6,851 nt of DNA from Bacillota bacterium. GTDB taxonomy: Bacteria; Bacillota; UBA4882; UBA8346. Shown here in pieces: positions 1-4,983 of this stretch. The DNA is taken from NCBI GenBank assembly GCA_028282485.1, contig JANQHU010000363.1, positions 1 through 6,851 on the forward strand. Direction: 5' to 3'. The translations under genes were made by a program, and so were the position numbers. The first letter of the stretch is position 1, and each line of letters starts with the position of its first letter. The notes beneath the pieces are model-generated. The model saw nothing but the letters and a program-made list of their open reading frames with translations. It ran no database searches and had not been told where the DNA came from.

Positions 1-14
1 GCTGTCTGAATTTC

Positions 15-42
15 AAAATGAAAACCCGGCAGGGAAGCCGGG
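15..42 (-). terminator. Possible minus-strand intrinsic terminator
   Basis: Read on the minus strand, a perfect 6-bp GC stem (cccggc/gccggg, 6-nt loop, plus-strand 25-42) is followed by TTTT, CA and another TTTT. This fits a weak intrinsic terminator for a transcript running leftward through the hairpin-rich block. On the plus strand the stem has no following T run, so it would not terminate rightward transcription. No gene is visible for it to serve, so the role is inferred. Confidence 0.35.
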
Positions 43-198
43 AGCGTGGCTTCGAGGCAGGAGGCCTCACAGCCATCGCCCCACATCCCATTACCCTGAA
101 GGAGGAGATCACGAAGATCTCCTCCCACGCTTTTATGGGCTCCCGCGGCAGGACGGCCGTGGGATAAAAAGGAAGGTTCGGAAACCATGGGTTGTCCG
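25..198. other. GC-rich hairpin-dense non-coding block (block A)
   Basis: This stretch is much more GC-rich than the sequence to its right and holds five or six strong hairpins in tandem. They are 25-30/37-42 (loop agggaa), 47-51/71-75 enclosing 54-58/64-68 (loop aggag), 101-110/116-125 (10-bp perfect stem, loop acgaa), 142-149/156-163 (8 bp with one G-T pair, loop aggacg) and 180-198 (bulged stem, loop atg). No convincing coding frame is seen. It shares a 20/21-nt motif with the block at 908-982. It could be a structured RNA of either strand, or the end of a mobile or repetitive element; I do not recognise a known RNA family. The density of perfect stems makes structure likely, but the function is unknown. 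Confidence 0.5.
64..84. repeat. Copy 1 of shared 21-nt motif
   Basis: This segment begins gcctcacagccatcgc and matches 959-979 at 20 of 21 positions; the only difference is C80 versus T975. In both copies its agcca pairs with a tggct or tggtt just upstream, and the C/T change within that stem keeps pairing (G-C versus G-T). In this copy the hairpin loop is expanded by an extra inner stem (54-58/64-68). Confidence 0.75.
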
Positions 199-208
199 AC
201 GATTTTTG

Positions 209-243
209 GTTACTTTTGCTCGTTCAAAAGTAACATCTCCTTT
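209..243. repeat. 35-nt palindromic repeat, copy 1 (loop ctcgtt)
   Basis: A perfect 10-bp inverted repeat, gttacttttg / caaaagtaac (209-218/225-234) with a 6-nt loop ctcgtt, is followed by the tail atctccttt (235-243). The same stem and tail recur at 1694-1728 in the same orientation, but there the loop is the exact reverse complement (aacgag). It resembles dispersed palindromic (REP/MITE-like) repeats. No transposase is nearby. Confidence 0.85.
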
Positions 244-582
244 CCTAAAGATTTCTGGATATCATTTCTCCAAAACTTTGAAATTAGTGAAGTTAGGAGT
301 CTTTTTTATTTTATAAATTTTTTGTATAATATATGGAAAGATATTATGCAAAATGTTATAATATTTCGCGATAATCTTTATTTTTTTAAGGATGGTATAT
401 GCCAGTTGAAGGTGTGAACTGTAAAGTGATTTCAAGATGATTCAAAAATTTGAGAAATTTAAAATAAATTATTGTTCTTTGTGTCTTATTTATAGAGATA
501 AGGTTAGTAGGCTTAGAAGGTATAGGCTTTTAATTATTTGTCAAGCACACATTTTGGTGTTGAGCCTTTTTAAAAAGGAGCG
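244..582. other. AT-rich intergenic stretch without a credible gene
   Basis: About 340 bases of AT-rich sequence separate the repeat from the small membrane-protein gene. An open frame at 187-417 starts upstream of the palindromic repeat, reads through it and has no convincing ribosome-binding site or domain, so I treat it as spurious. TATAAT-like hexamers occur at 325-330 and 357-362, but neither has a good -35 partner. A promoter for the downstream gene probably lies in this stretch, but I cannot place it. Confidence 0.5.
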
Positions 583-591
583 TTGTTCATA

Positions 592-837
592 TTGAAAACA
601 TATTTAAAAGTAATAATTATTTTATTGCTAGCCGCTTTAGTTACAATCGGAGGAAATATTTTATATAACCAGCAAAAAGAAGCTATAGCCAAAGCTAAGC
701 TAGAAGCTCGAAAAAAACAAGAAATAGAAAGCTTTAAAAAGATTATGGAAAAGTTGCAAAAAGAAATTCAGGAGAGAAGAAAAAATGAAGATACCCAGGG
801 TGTTGGGCGATTAATTCCTATACCTGGAGAAAATTAA
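592..837 (+). CDS. Small single-pass membrane protein with charged helical tail
   Basis: I do not recognise the family. The preferred start is TTG at 592, giving 81 residues (MKTYLKVIIILLLAALV...). The ribosome-binding site aaaaaggag ends at 580, leaving 11 nt to this start but only 2 nt to an alternative TTG at 583, which would add three residues. Residues 5-25 form one hydrophobic helix preceded by Lys, either an uncleaved anchor or a signal sequence. Residues 28-68 are rich in Lys, Glu, Gln and Arg and should form a long amphipathic or coiled-coil helix. A short Pro/Gly-containing tail (RLIPIPGEN) ends the protein. By the positive-inside rule, the Lys-flanked N-terminus suggests the charged tail faces outside, but that is weak. 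The gene stands alone on the plus strand between repeats, with no partner to suggest a role. Confidence 0.6.
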   Translation: MKTYLKVIIILLLAALVTIGGNILYNQQKEAIAKAKLEARKKQEIESFKKIMEKLQKEIQERRKNEDTQGVGRLIPIPGEN

Positions 838-907
838 AACAAATAACTTTTCCGCGTGCAATCATATAACCTGGCCTTAAGGTAAACGGGTGCAAGTTCT
901 TGGGATG

Positions 908-982
908 AAGGTGGTGTCCCCTATTATGTTTAACCTAAACATAAGATGTAGACTGGTTGCCTCACAGCCATCGCTCCACCTT
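908..982. other. Structured non-coding block B (three-way junction)
   Basis: A closing helix aaggtgg/ccacctt (908-914/976-982, 7 bp perfect) encloses two hairpins. One is 925-932/936-943 (8 bp perfect, loop acc). The other is 954-958/966-970 (tggtt/agcca, loop gcctcac). Together they form a compact three-way junction that could fold in RNA of either strand. It contains the second copy of the motif shared with 64-84. No known riboswitch or RNA family is recognised. On the minus strand it lies directly downstream of the toxin gene and could sit in that transcript's 3' region. Alternatively it is a degenerate end of a mobile element. Confidence 0.45.
959..979. repeat. Copy 2 of shared 21-nt motif
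   Basis: This copy matches 64-84 at 20 of 21 bases. Here the motif supplies the loop (gcctcac) and 3' arm (agcca) of the hairpin 954-970, and its end (ccac) forms part of the closing helix of block B. The shared region does not extend far on either side, so the two blocks are related in a core element rather than being recent duplicates. Confidence 0.75.
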
Positions 983-1032
983 ATTAAAACACCATAAAAC
1001 TCAGCTAAACCGGGAGTCTATCTTGATGAGAG

Positions 1033-1095
1033 TTAAAGCCAGCCTTGATAGTTTTGAGCCCCGTAAATAATTCTCATAATAATTACTTGCTTTTC
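1033..1095 (-). other. Untranslated C-terminal remnant of the toxin gene
   Basis: Directly after the TAG stop of the toxin (1096-1098), the same minus-strand frame stays open for 20 codons and ends at TAA (1033-1035). It reads EKQVIIMRIIYGAQNYQGWL. The segment MRIIYGAQNY is the characteristic last strand and Tyr-containing end of RelE/ParE toxins. The toxin gene was therefore originally about 106 codons long and was cut by one nonsense codon. Termination-suppressed product could include this tail only if the TAG is read through. Confidence 0.8.
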
Positions 1096-1353
1096 CTATT
1101 CATTGACTAAATAAAATATGATGTAATTAGCAACGATCAGCTTGCGGTAGCCTCTGGCTTTTAATGGTTCATCTAAGACATAACTGCAAGAATAGGGAAA
1201 GCGTTTTAGTCCCATTATACTATTTTCTATTTTTTCAAGTAAATTTGCAGCGGCAGTTTCGGCAAAAAGTTTATTGGAAATATAAATATAAATTTCCTCT
1301 AAATCTTCACTCGCTTTTTTGGTGAATTTTAAGTTGAAATTATTTTCCGACAT
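1096..1353 (-). CDS. RelE/ParE-family toxin, truncated by in-frame TAG
   Basis: The product has 85 residues of a RelE/ParE superfamily toxin, a family that includes ribosome-dependent mRNA endonucleases and gyrase poisons. Recognisable features are the N-terminal strand NFNLKFTKKASEDLEEIYIYI (shown in part: residues 5-24), the long helix around residues 29-50, the RFPYSCSYVLDE region (51-62), and the core strands RGYRKLI (67-73) and NYIIFYLV (76-83). The family normally continues with one more strand and a conserved Arg/Tyr end. Here those codons follow a TAG at 1096-1098 and are lost. The start ATG (1351-1353) has aaggga 5 nt upstream and overlaps the antitoxin end by 14 nt, so the two are translationally coupled. 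Because the missing end carries residues usually needed for activity, the encoded protein is probably inactive or weakened; this is inference. Confidence 0.85.
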   Translation of the reverse strand: MSENNFNLKFTKKASEDLEEIYIYISNKLFAETAAANLLEKIENSIMGLKRFPYSCSYVLDEPLKARGYRKLIVANYIIFYLVNE

Positions 1354-1606
1354 ATTTATCCCTTAGTTTTTTAAAAACTTTTTCTCCATCTAATAAAGGA
1401 ATATCTTGGGTGATTTCTTGTTCAGCTTCCGTAAGTTTTTTATAAACTTCAACTAAAGCGAGTTGACGCTCATAGGTTTCAATGCTCATTAAAACTAAAT
1501 CACCATATCCGTTTTTAGTAATAAATATTGGTTCATTTTGTTTATGGCATAATTCTGAGATTTCATTTGTGTTTCTCAAATCGGTAATTGGTCTAATTTG
1601 GGGCAT
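1340..1606 (-). CDS. Phd/YefM-family antitoxin
   Basis: This 88-residue protein is a type II antitoxin of the Phd/YefM family. Such antitoxins bind DNA through an N-terminal dimerisation domain and neutralise a RelE/ParE toxin with a flexible C-terminal helix. The family pattern is clear: IRPITDLRNTNEISELCHK (residues 4-22), then EPIFITKNGYGDLVLMS (25-41) and IETYERQ (42-48). An acidic, helical C-terminal part (49-88) should embrace the toxin. The start ATG (1604-1606) has gaggtg at 1615-1620, with an 8-nt spacer. It precedes and overlaps the toxin by 14 nt on the minus strand, the normal antitoxin-first order. The frame is intact, unlike its partner. It probably represses its own promoter at 1639-1667. 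Confidence 0.9.
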   Translation of the reverse strand: MPQIRPITDLRNTNEISELCHKQNEPIFITKNGYGDLVLMSIETYERQLALVEVYKKLTEAEQEITQDIPLLDGEKVFKKLRDKYVGK

Positions 1607-1627
1607 AGTATGTTCACCTCGTTAATT

Positions 1628-1667
1628 GTTATAACATTATAATAGCATAATTATGTACAAATTGCAA
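1628..1667 (-). promoter_or_regulatory. Toxin-antitoxin promoter with palindromic operator candidates
   Basis: On the minus strand, TTGCAA (1662-1667) is separated by 17 nt from TATTAT (1639-1644), a good sigma-A type promoter just upstream of the antitoxin. Two perfect 8-bp palindromes, gttataac (1628-1635) and attataat (1636-1643), abut each other over the -10 and start-site region. They are plausible operators for autorepression by the antitoxin. The operator role is inferred from position and symmetry. Confidence 0.55.
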
Positions 1668-1693
1668 TGTGAGTGTAGGGATTAAGGGGGGGA

Positions 1694-1728
1694 GTTACTT
1701 TTGAACGAGCAAAAGTAACATCTCCTTT
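1694..1728. repeat. 35-nt palindromic repeat, copy 2 (loop aacgag)
   Basis: This copy has the same 10-bp stem (1694-1703/1710-1719) and the same tail atctccttt (1720-1728) as 209-243, with the 6-nt loop reverse-complemented. The repeat ends at 1728, and flagellin homology starts at the very next base (GGT = Gly, 1729-1731). It therefore marks a recombination or insertion junction. A run of seven G (1686-1692) lies just upstream. Confidence 0.85.
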
Positions 1729-2423
1729 GGTTTGCGGATTAATCGGGCCGCTGATGATGCTGCTGGTTTAGCCATTTCGAAAACCATGCGATCCCAAATC
1801 TACGGGTTAAACCGGTCCTCGCGAAAGGCCCAGGATGGAATTTCTTTGTTGCAGACAGCAGAAGGGGCCATGAGTGAAGTCCACTCGGTATTGCATCGGA
1901 TGCGAGAATTAGCAGTCCAATCTGCTAATGGCACCTATACCGCACAGGATCGCAGCAGTATTCAAAAAGAGATCTTACAACTGATTTCGGAAGTAGACCG
2001 AATTAGTGATACTATCAATTTTAATAATAAAAATTTAGTGGATGGTTCCGCTGCGGCACTAGTTTCCAGCACCAATCAAACAACCAAGGTCTTTGTGAAT
2101 TCTGGCTTGCAAAGTGTGGATCTGTTCGGAAGAAGTATCTCGGCCAGTGGTAGTTATCAATTGCGGGAGCAGATGTTTCTGGAGGTCCGATTTTAACTGC
2201 CGAAGATGTGCTTGACGAATCATTAGCCGATGATCTTAGCGACACCCGGAGGAGTAACTCGCCTGAGTAGTAGTGATACTTACTTTACGGTTACAAATTG
2301 GGGCCAACGAAGCACAAAATGTTATCCTCTCTATCGGTGATACCAGTGCCGAGGTTTTAGGAATTGATATGCCTATCCCAAGTTAATCAAAAACCCCAAA
2401 TGGTTTTGCAGTTGATTAGTTAG
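1729..2423 (+). pseudogene. fliC: Flagellin pseudogene (no N-terminus, frameshifted, internal deletion)
   Basis: Flagellin is the filament subunit of the flagellum. The remnant starts inside the invariant N-terminal motif as GLRINRAADDAAGLAIS. It continues through RMRELAVQSANGTYTAQDR and NNKNLVDG to about 2160, which is the N-terminal D1 region; the first 30-odd residues, the start codon and the ribosome-binding site are absent. The frame then breaks. GGPILTAEDVLDESLADDL reads in another frame from 2163, GGVTRLSSSDTYFTV returns to the first frame (2248-2292), LQIGANEAQNVILSIGDTSA uses the third frame (2291-2350), and QVNQKPQMVLQLIS, the typical extreme C-terminus of flagellins, ends at TAG 2421-2423. 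Between GIDMP and QVNQK roughly 70-80 residues of the C-terminal D1 domain are missing. No functional filament protein can be made. The 5' part is not elsewhere in this window. Confidence 0.92.
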
Positions 2424-2455
2424 CTTGAAAAAGTTGGTTTAAGAAATTAATTAGT

Positions 2456-2491
2456 AAACCCGATTCACTCTTTTGGTGTTCGGGTTTTTTT
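2456..2491 (+). terminator. Intrinsic terminator of the flagellin remnant
   Basis: An 8-bp stem aaacccga/tcgggttt (2456-2463/2480-2487) with a 16-nt loop runs into a continuous T tract (2485-2491). It lies 33 nt after the relic flagellin stop and is probably that gene's original terminator. Confidence 0.75.
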
Positions 2492-2542
2492 ATGCATATA
2501 GTGTTTTTTATTATGATAATAATAAGTGTTCCTAAATTATTT

Positions 2543-2560
2543 TTTGTGTCATTTGTGTCA
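2543..2560 (+). repeat. Tandem 9-bp direct repeat upstream of symporter
   Basis: The sequence tttgtgtca occurs twice with no gap (2543-2551 and 2552-2560). The repeats lie immediately upstream of, and overlap, the possible -35 region of a TATAAT box at 2574-2579. They could be half-sites for a regulator bound in tandem, or a chance low-complexity repeat. Confidence 0.5.
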
Positions 2561-2579
2561 AAAAAATTTACATTATAAT
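2553..2579 (+). promoter_or_regulatory. Possible promoter for the symporter gene
   Basis: A perfect TATAAT (2574-2579) is preceded by TTGTGT (2553-2558) with a short 15-nt spacer, or by TTTGTG (2552-2557) with 16 nt. If used, the transcript would carry a leader of about 265 nt before the symporter start. The AT-rich surroundings make chance -10 boxes common, so this is tentative. Confidence 0.35.
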
Positions 2580-2719
2580 TACAACTGTGTAAAAATTAAT
2601 TGGAAAATATTTAAGTTTTTTATCATAAAAAAAAGGAATTATTATGTATATGTCGTAATTTAATTATATATATTTTCCTATAAAGTTGTTTTTGCCATAA
2701 TTTTTTTGAAAGAAAGGGG

Positions 2720-2811
2720 TTGTTAGACAAATATTTTGCAGTAAATAAAATTGGTAAAACTCGGGTATACATGACAAATAAATAACAATATCAGGGGTTT
2801 GTATCTAACAA
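2720..2811 (+). promoter_or_regulatory. Candidate structured 5' leader upstream of symporter
   Basis: A perfect 8-bp match ttgttaga/tctaacaa (2720-2727/2804-2811) is extended by caaa/tttg (2728-2731/2798-2801) after a 2-nt bulge. This gives a 12-bp closing helix around a 66-nt interior, ending 38 nt before the symporter ATG. Such a long-range stem in an otherwise AT-rich leader could be the P1 helix of a cis-regulatory RNA. I see no match to the glycine riboswitch, T-box or other known classes, and no T-run terminator follows it. Confidence 0.35.
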
Positions 2812-2849
2812 AAATTAAAAAAAGTTGTTTATTTTAAGGGGGTATTTTA

Positions 2850-4268
2850 ATGCAAGCATTTAATGAATTTTTAGGTTGGCTAAATGGTTATTTGTGGGGG
2901 CCACCGATGTTAATCTTACTTTTTGGAACTCATTTATTTCTTACTTTTCGGCTTAAATTCATTCAACGGTTTATGGGAAAAGCAATTAAATTATCAGTAA
3001 CTAAAGATAAAGACAGTAAAGGTGATGTGAGTCAATTTGGTGCTTTGGCTACTGCTTTAGCCGCCACCATTGGAACTGGAAATATTGTTGGCGTAGCTAC
3101 CGCCATTGCCATCGGGGGACCGGGAGCGGTACTCTGGACCTGGTTAACCGGAGTTTTTGGGATCGCGACTAAGTACGGTGAAGCGCTTTTAGCCGTGAAA
3201 TACCGGGTGAAAACTTCTGATGGTACTATGTTGGGTGGTCCCATGTATGCTCTTGAGCGGGGTTTAAATATGAAATGGCTGGGAGTTTTATTTTGTATCT
3301 TTACTGCGGTAGCTGCCTTTGGCCTGGGAAATATGGTGCAGGCAAATTCCCTTTCCGGGATGATGAAAGAAAACTTAAATATTTCACCGATGATTACTGG
3401 TCTGATTTTAAGTGTCTTAACTGCCGTAGTGATTATCGGCGGTGTTAAATCCATTGCCAAAGTCTGTGAAAAATTAATTCCTTTTATGGCCCTTTTTTAT
3501 GTTGCTGGTTGCTTCATTATTTTAGGAATTAATTTTGAGTTTTTACTTCCGTCTATTCAATTGATTATTAAATCCGCATTCACTCCCCATGCAGCTGGAG
3601 GTGGTTTTGTAGGAGCTACAGTGATAATGGCGATGCGTTTTGGGGTGGCGCGAGGGCTTTTTTCCAATGAATCAGGCCTAGGTTCGGCTCCGATTGTTTC
3701 GGCAGCAGCGCAAACGAGAAATCCGGTACGTCAAGGGTTGGTAGCGGCTACCGGGACTTTTTGGGATACGGTAGTCGTCTGTGCCATTACTGGGTTAGTT
3801 TTGGTTTCCAGTATTATGAGTAATCCCATCGCTACGGCCGGACTAAAAGGCGCGACTCTAACCAATGCCGCCTTTGCCCAAATTCCGGTAATTGGGCCGT
3901 TTGTTTTAACTATTGGATTAATGACTTTTGTTTTTTCGACAATTTTAGGATGGTCTTATTATGGCGAAAGAGCTGTTGAGTATATCATGGGAAAAAAAGC
4001 CTTATTACCTTATCGTATTCTTTGGATAATAATGGTTTATGTCGGCGCAGTTCAATCTTTAGAATTAGTGTGGAATATTTCCGATTCTATGAATGCGTTA
4101 ATGGCAGTACCCAATTTAATTTCCTTATTACTTTTATCGGGAATTATTGTTAAAGAGACTAAGCATTATCTCTGGAATGATAATTTAGACGAATATGCAG
4201 ATGAAAGCAGCAATGATCTTGCTTATTCTCAAAAAAGAAGTGTTAACTCCCGGGGAGAAGTGATTTAA
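2850..4268 (+). CDS. Sodium:alanine/glycine symporter (AGCS family)
   Basis: This 472-residue integral membrane protein takes up small neutral amino acids (alanine, glycine, sometimes D-alanine or glutamine) together with Na+ or H+. Family landmarks are the motif ATIGTGNIVGVATAI (72-86) and the AGCS signature GGPGAVLWTWLTGVFG (89-104). Further landmarks are KYGEALLAVKYR (108-119), GGPMYALERGL (129-139), FSNESGLGSAPIVSAAAQT (271-289), the GTFWDT segment (302-307) and GWSYYGERAVEY (367-378). About ten to eleven hydrophobic segments are visible, with a charged cytoplasmic tail after residue 434. Length and motifs are complete. The ATG has aaggggg at 2836-2842 with a 7-nt spacer. It is a single-gene unit with a long leader and a strong terminator at 4300-4331. 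Exact substrate preference cannot be read from the sequence. Confidence 0.96.
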   Translation: MQAFNEFLGWLNGYLWGPPMLILLFGTHLFLTFRLKFIQRFMGKAIKLSVTKDKDSKGDVSQFGALATALAATIGTGNIVGVATAIAIGGPGAVLWTWLTGVFGIATKYGEALLAVKYRVKTSDGTMLGGPMYALERGLNMKWLGVLFCIFTAVAAFGLGNMVQANSLSGMMKENLNISPMITGLILSVLTAVVIIGGVKSIAKVCEKLIPFMALFYVAGCFIILGINFEFLLPSIQLIIKSAFTPHAAGGGFVGATVIMAMRFGVARGLFSNESGLGSAPIVSAAAQTRNPVRQGLVAATGTFWDTVVVCAITGLVLVSSIMSNPIATAGLKGATLTNAAFAQIPVIGPFVLTIGLMTFVFSTILGWSYYGERAVEYIMGKKALLPYRILWIIMVYVGAVQSLELVWNISDSMNALMAVPNLISLLLLSGIIVKETKHYLWNDNLDEYADESSNDLAYSQKRSVNSRGEVI

Positions 4269-4299
4269 TACCTGGTAAACCAACTACAAAGTAACCTTG

Positions 4300-4331
4300 G
4301 ACTGCTTTTAAATGTAAAGCAGTCTTTTTTT
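4300..4331 (+). terminator. Strong intrinsic terminator after the symporter
   Basis: A perfect 9-bp stem gactgcttt/aaagcagtc (4300-4308/4316-4324) with a 7-nt loop is followed by seven T (4325-4331). It lies 31 nt after the symporter stop and separates it from the next transcription unit, whose promoter starts at once. Confidence 0.92.
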
Positions 4332-4335
4332 CTAG

Positions 4336-4364
4336 TTTTCATTTCGCTCAAAATCTGATATGAT
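4336..4364 (+). promoter_or_regulatory. Extended -10 promoter for the nitroreductase operon
   Basis: TTTTCA (4336-4341) is spaced exactly 17 nt from TATGAT (4359-4364), with an extended -10 TG at 4356-4357. It lies just after the symporter terminator and about 40 nt before the nitroreductase start, with ggagggag at 4387-4394 as the ribosome-binding site. This is a sigma-A type layout. Confidence 0.6.
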
Positions 4365-4404
4365 AAAATTACCGTTAAATTATTCCGGAGGGAGTACTTA
4401 AAAA

Positions 4405-4944
4405 ATGTTTTTATCACTCTTAGAAAAACGTCGCAGTATGCGGCGCTATTTAGCTAAACCAGTTGAACCCGAAAAAATCGCTATCATTACCGAAGCGGCT
4501 TTGCGAGCCCCTTCCTCACGCAATTTAAATCCTTGGGAATATCTGATTATTGATGATCCGGATTTATTAAAAAAGCTTAGCCGAGCCAAAACCCATGGCT
4601 CCGGTTTTTTAGCAGAGGCCCCTTTGGCAGTGGTGGTTTCTGCTAATGCTGAACGCTGTGATGTTTGGATTGAAGATGCGGCCATTGCCGCCCTCATTAT
4701 TCAATTAACAGCCGAGTCCTTAGGGCTGGGAAGTTGTTGGGCCCAGATTCGTAAGCGGCAGCATTCCGCTACTAAAACTGCGGGAGAATATGTCCGCGAG
4801 GTTTTAGCCATCCCGGACGCTCTTGAGGTTTTAGCGATTATTGGAATTGGATATCCGGCAGAAGTCTTGCCGCCTCACTCTAAAGAAGAATTAGATTACC
4901 AAAAAGTCTTTTGGAATCATTACGGGCAGCAATTAGTAAAGTGA
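4405..4944 (+). CDS. Nitroreductase-family FMN flavoprotein
   Basis: The product has 179 residues, the size of short nitroreductase-family enzymes, which are usually homodimers using FMN and NAD(P)H to reduce nitro compounds, quinones or other acceptors. The FMN-binding pattern is present: RRSMRRY (9-15), APSSRNLNPWEYLIIDD (35-51), WIEDAAIAALIIQLTAESLG (88-107) followed by LGSCWAQIR (108-116). A C-terminal IIGIGYPAE (145-153) matches the usual end of the fold. No signal peptide or membrane segment is seen, so it is cytoplasmic. The ATG at 4405 is chosen because the N-terminal RRS motif needs only nine residues before it and ggagggag lies upstream. It is followed after 39 nt by the SpoIIM-family gene with no terminator, so co-transcription is likely. 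The physiological substrate is unknown. Confidence 0.92.
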   Translation: MFLSLLEKRRSMRRYLAKPVEPEKIAIITEAALRAPSSRNLNPWEYLIIDDPDLLKKLSRAKTHGSGFLAEAPLAVVVSANAERCDVWIEDAAIAALIIQLTAESLGLGSCWAQIRKRQHSATKTAGEYVREVLAIPDALEVLAIIGIGYPAEVLPPHSKEELDYQKVFWNHYGQQLVK

Positions 4945-4983
4945 ATACTATTTTGGCCTTGAATAAAGAAAGGAGCCCCAGTT

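Noticed and set aside
37..78. Minus-strand frames starting ATGGCTGTGAGG in both shared motifs
   Set aside because: The frames diverge at once after the shared motif; the one in block B ends after 13 codons. The shared bases are better explained by structure.
187..417. 76-codon plus-strand open frame across the first palindromic repeat
   Set aside because: It begins in block A, reads through the repeat and into AT-rich sequence rich in Phe and Ile codons. It has no good ribosome-binding site and no recognisable domain.
1096..1098. TAG in the toxin read as pyrrolysine
   Set aside because: No pyrrolysine genes are visible and toxins of this family are not known to use it. A simple nonsense mutation is the plainer explanation, though suppression remains checkable.
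2021..2245. Minus-strand open frame opposite the flagellin remnant
   Set aside because: It is the antisense shadow of clear flagellin homology and shows no protein features of its own.
1..2500. Insertion sequence or CRISPR array in the repeat-rich left region
   Set aside because: No transposase or recombinase frame is found, and there are only two repeat copies 1.5 kb apart without regular spacers.
2644..2658. Four-codon mini-frame (MYMS) after an aaaagga site in the symporter leader
   Set aside because: Too short, with no amino-acid bias that would suggest attenuation, and AT-rich sequence gives such frames by chance.
2492..2849. Glycine riboswitch or T-box ahead of the symporter
   Set aside because: The conserved glycine-aptamer core and the T-box antiterminator sequence are both absent.
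3032..3460. 142-codon minus-strand open frame inside the symporter
   Set aside because: The opposite strand encodes conserved AGCS motifs over this whole stretch, so this is a shadow frame.
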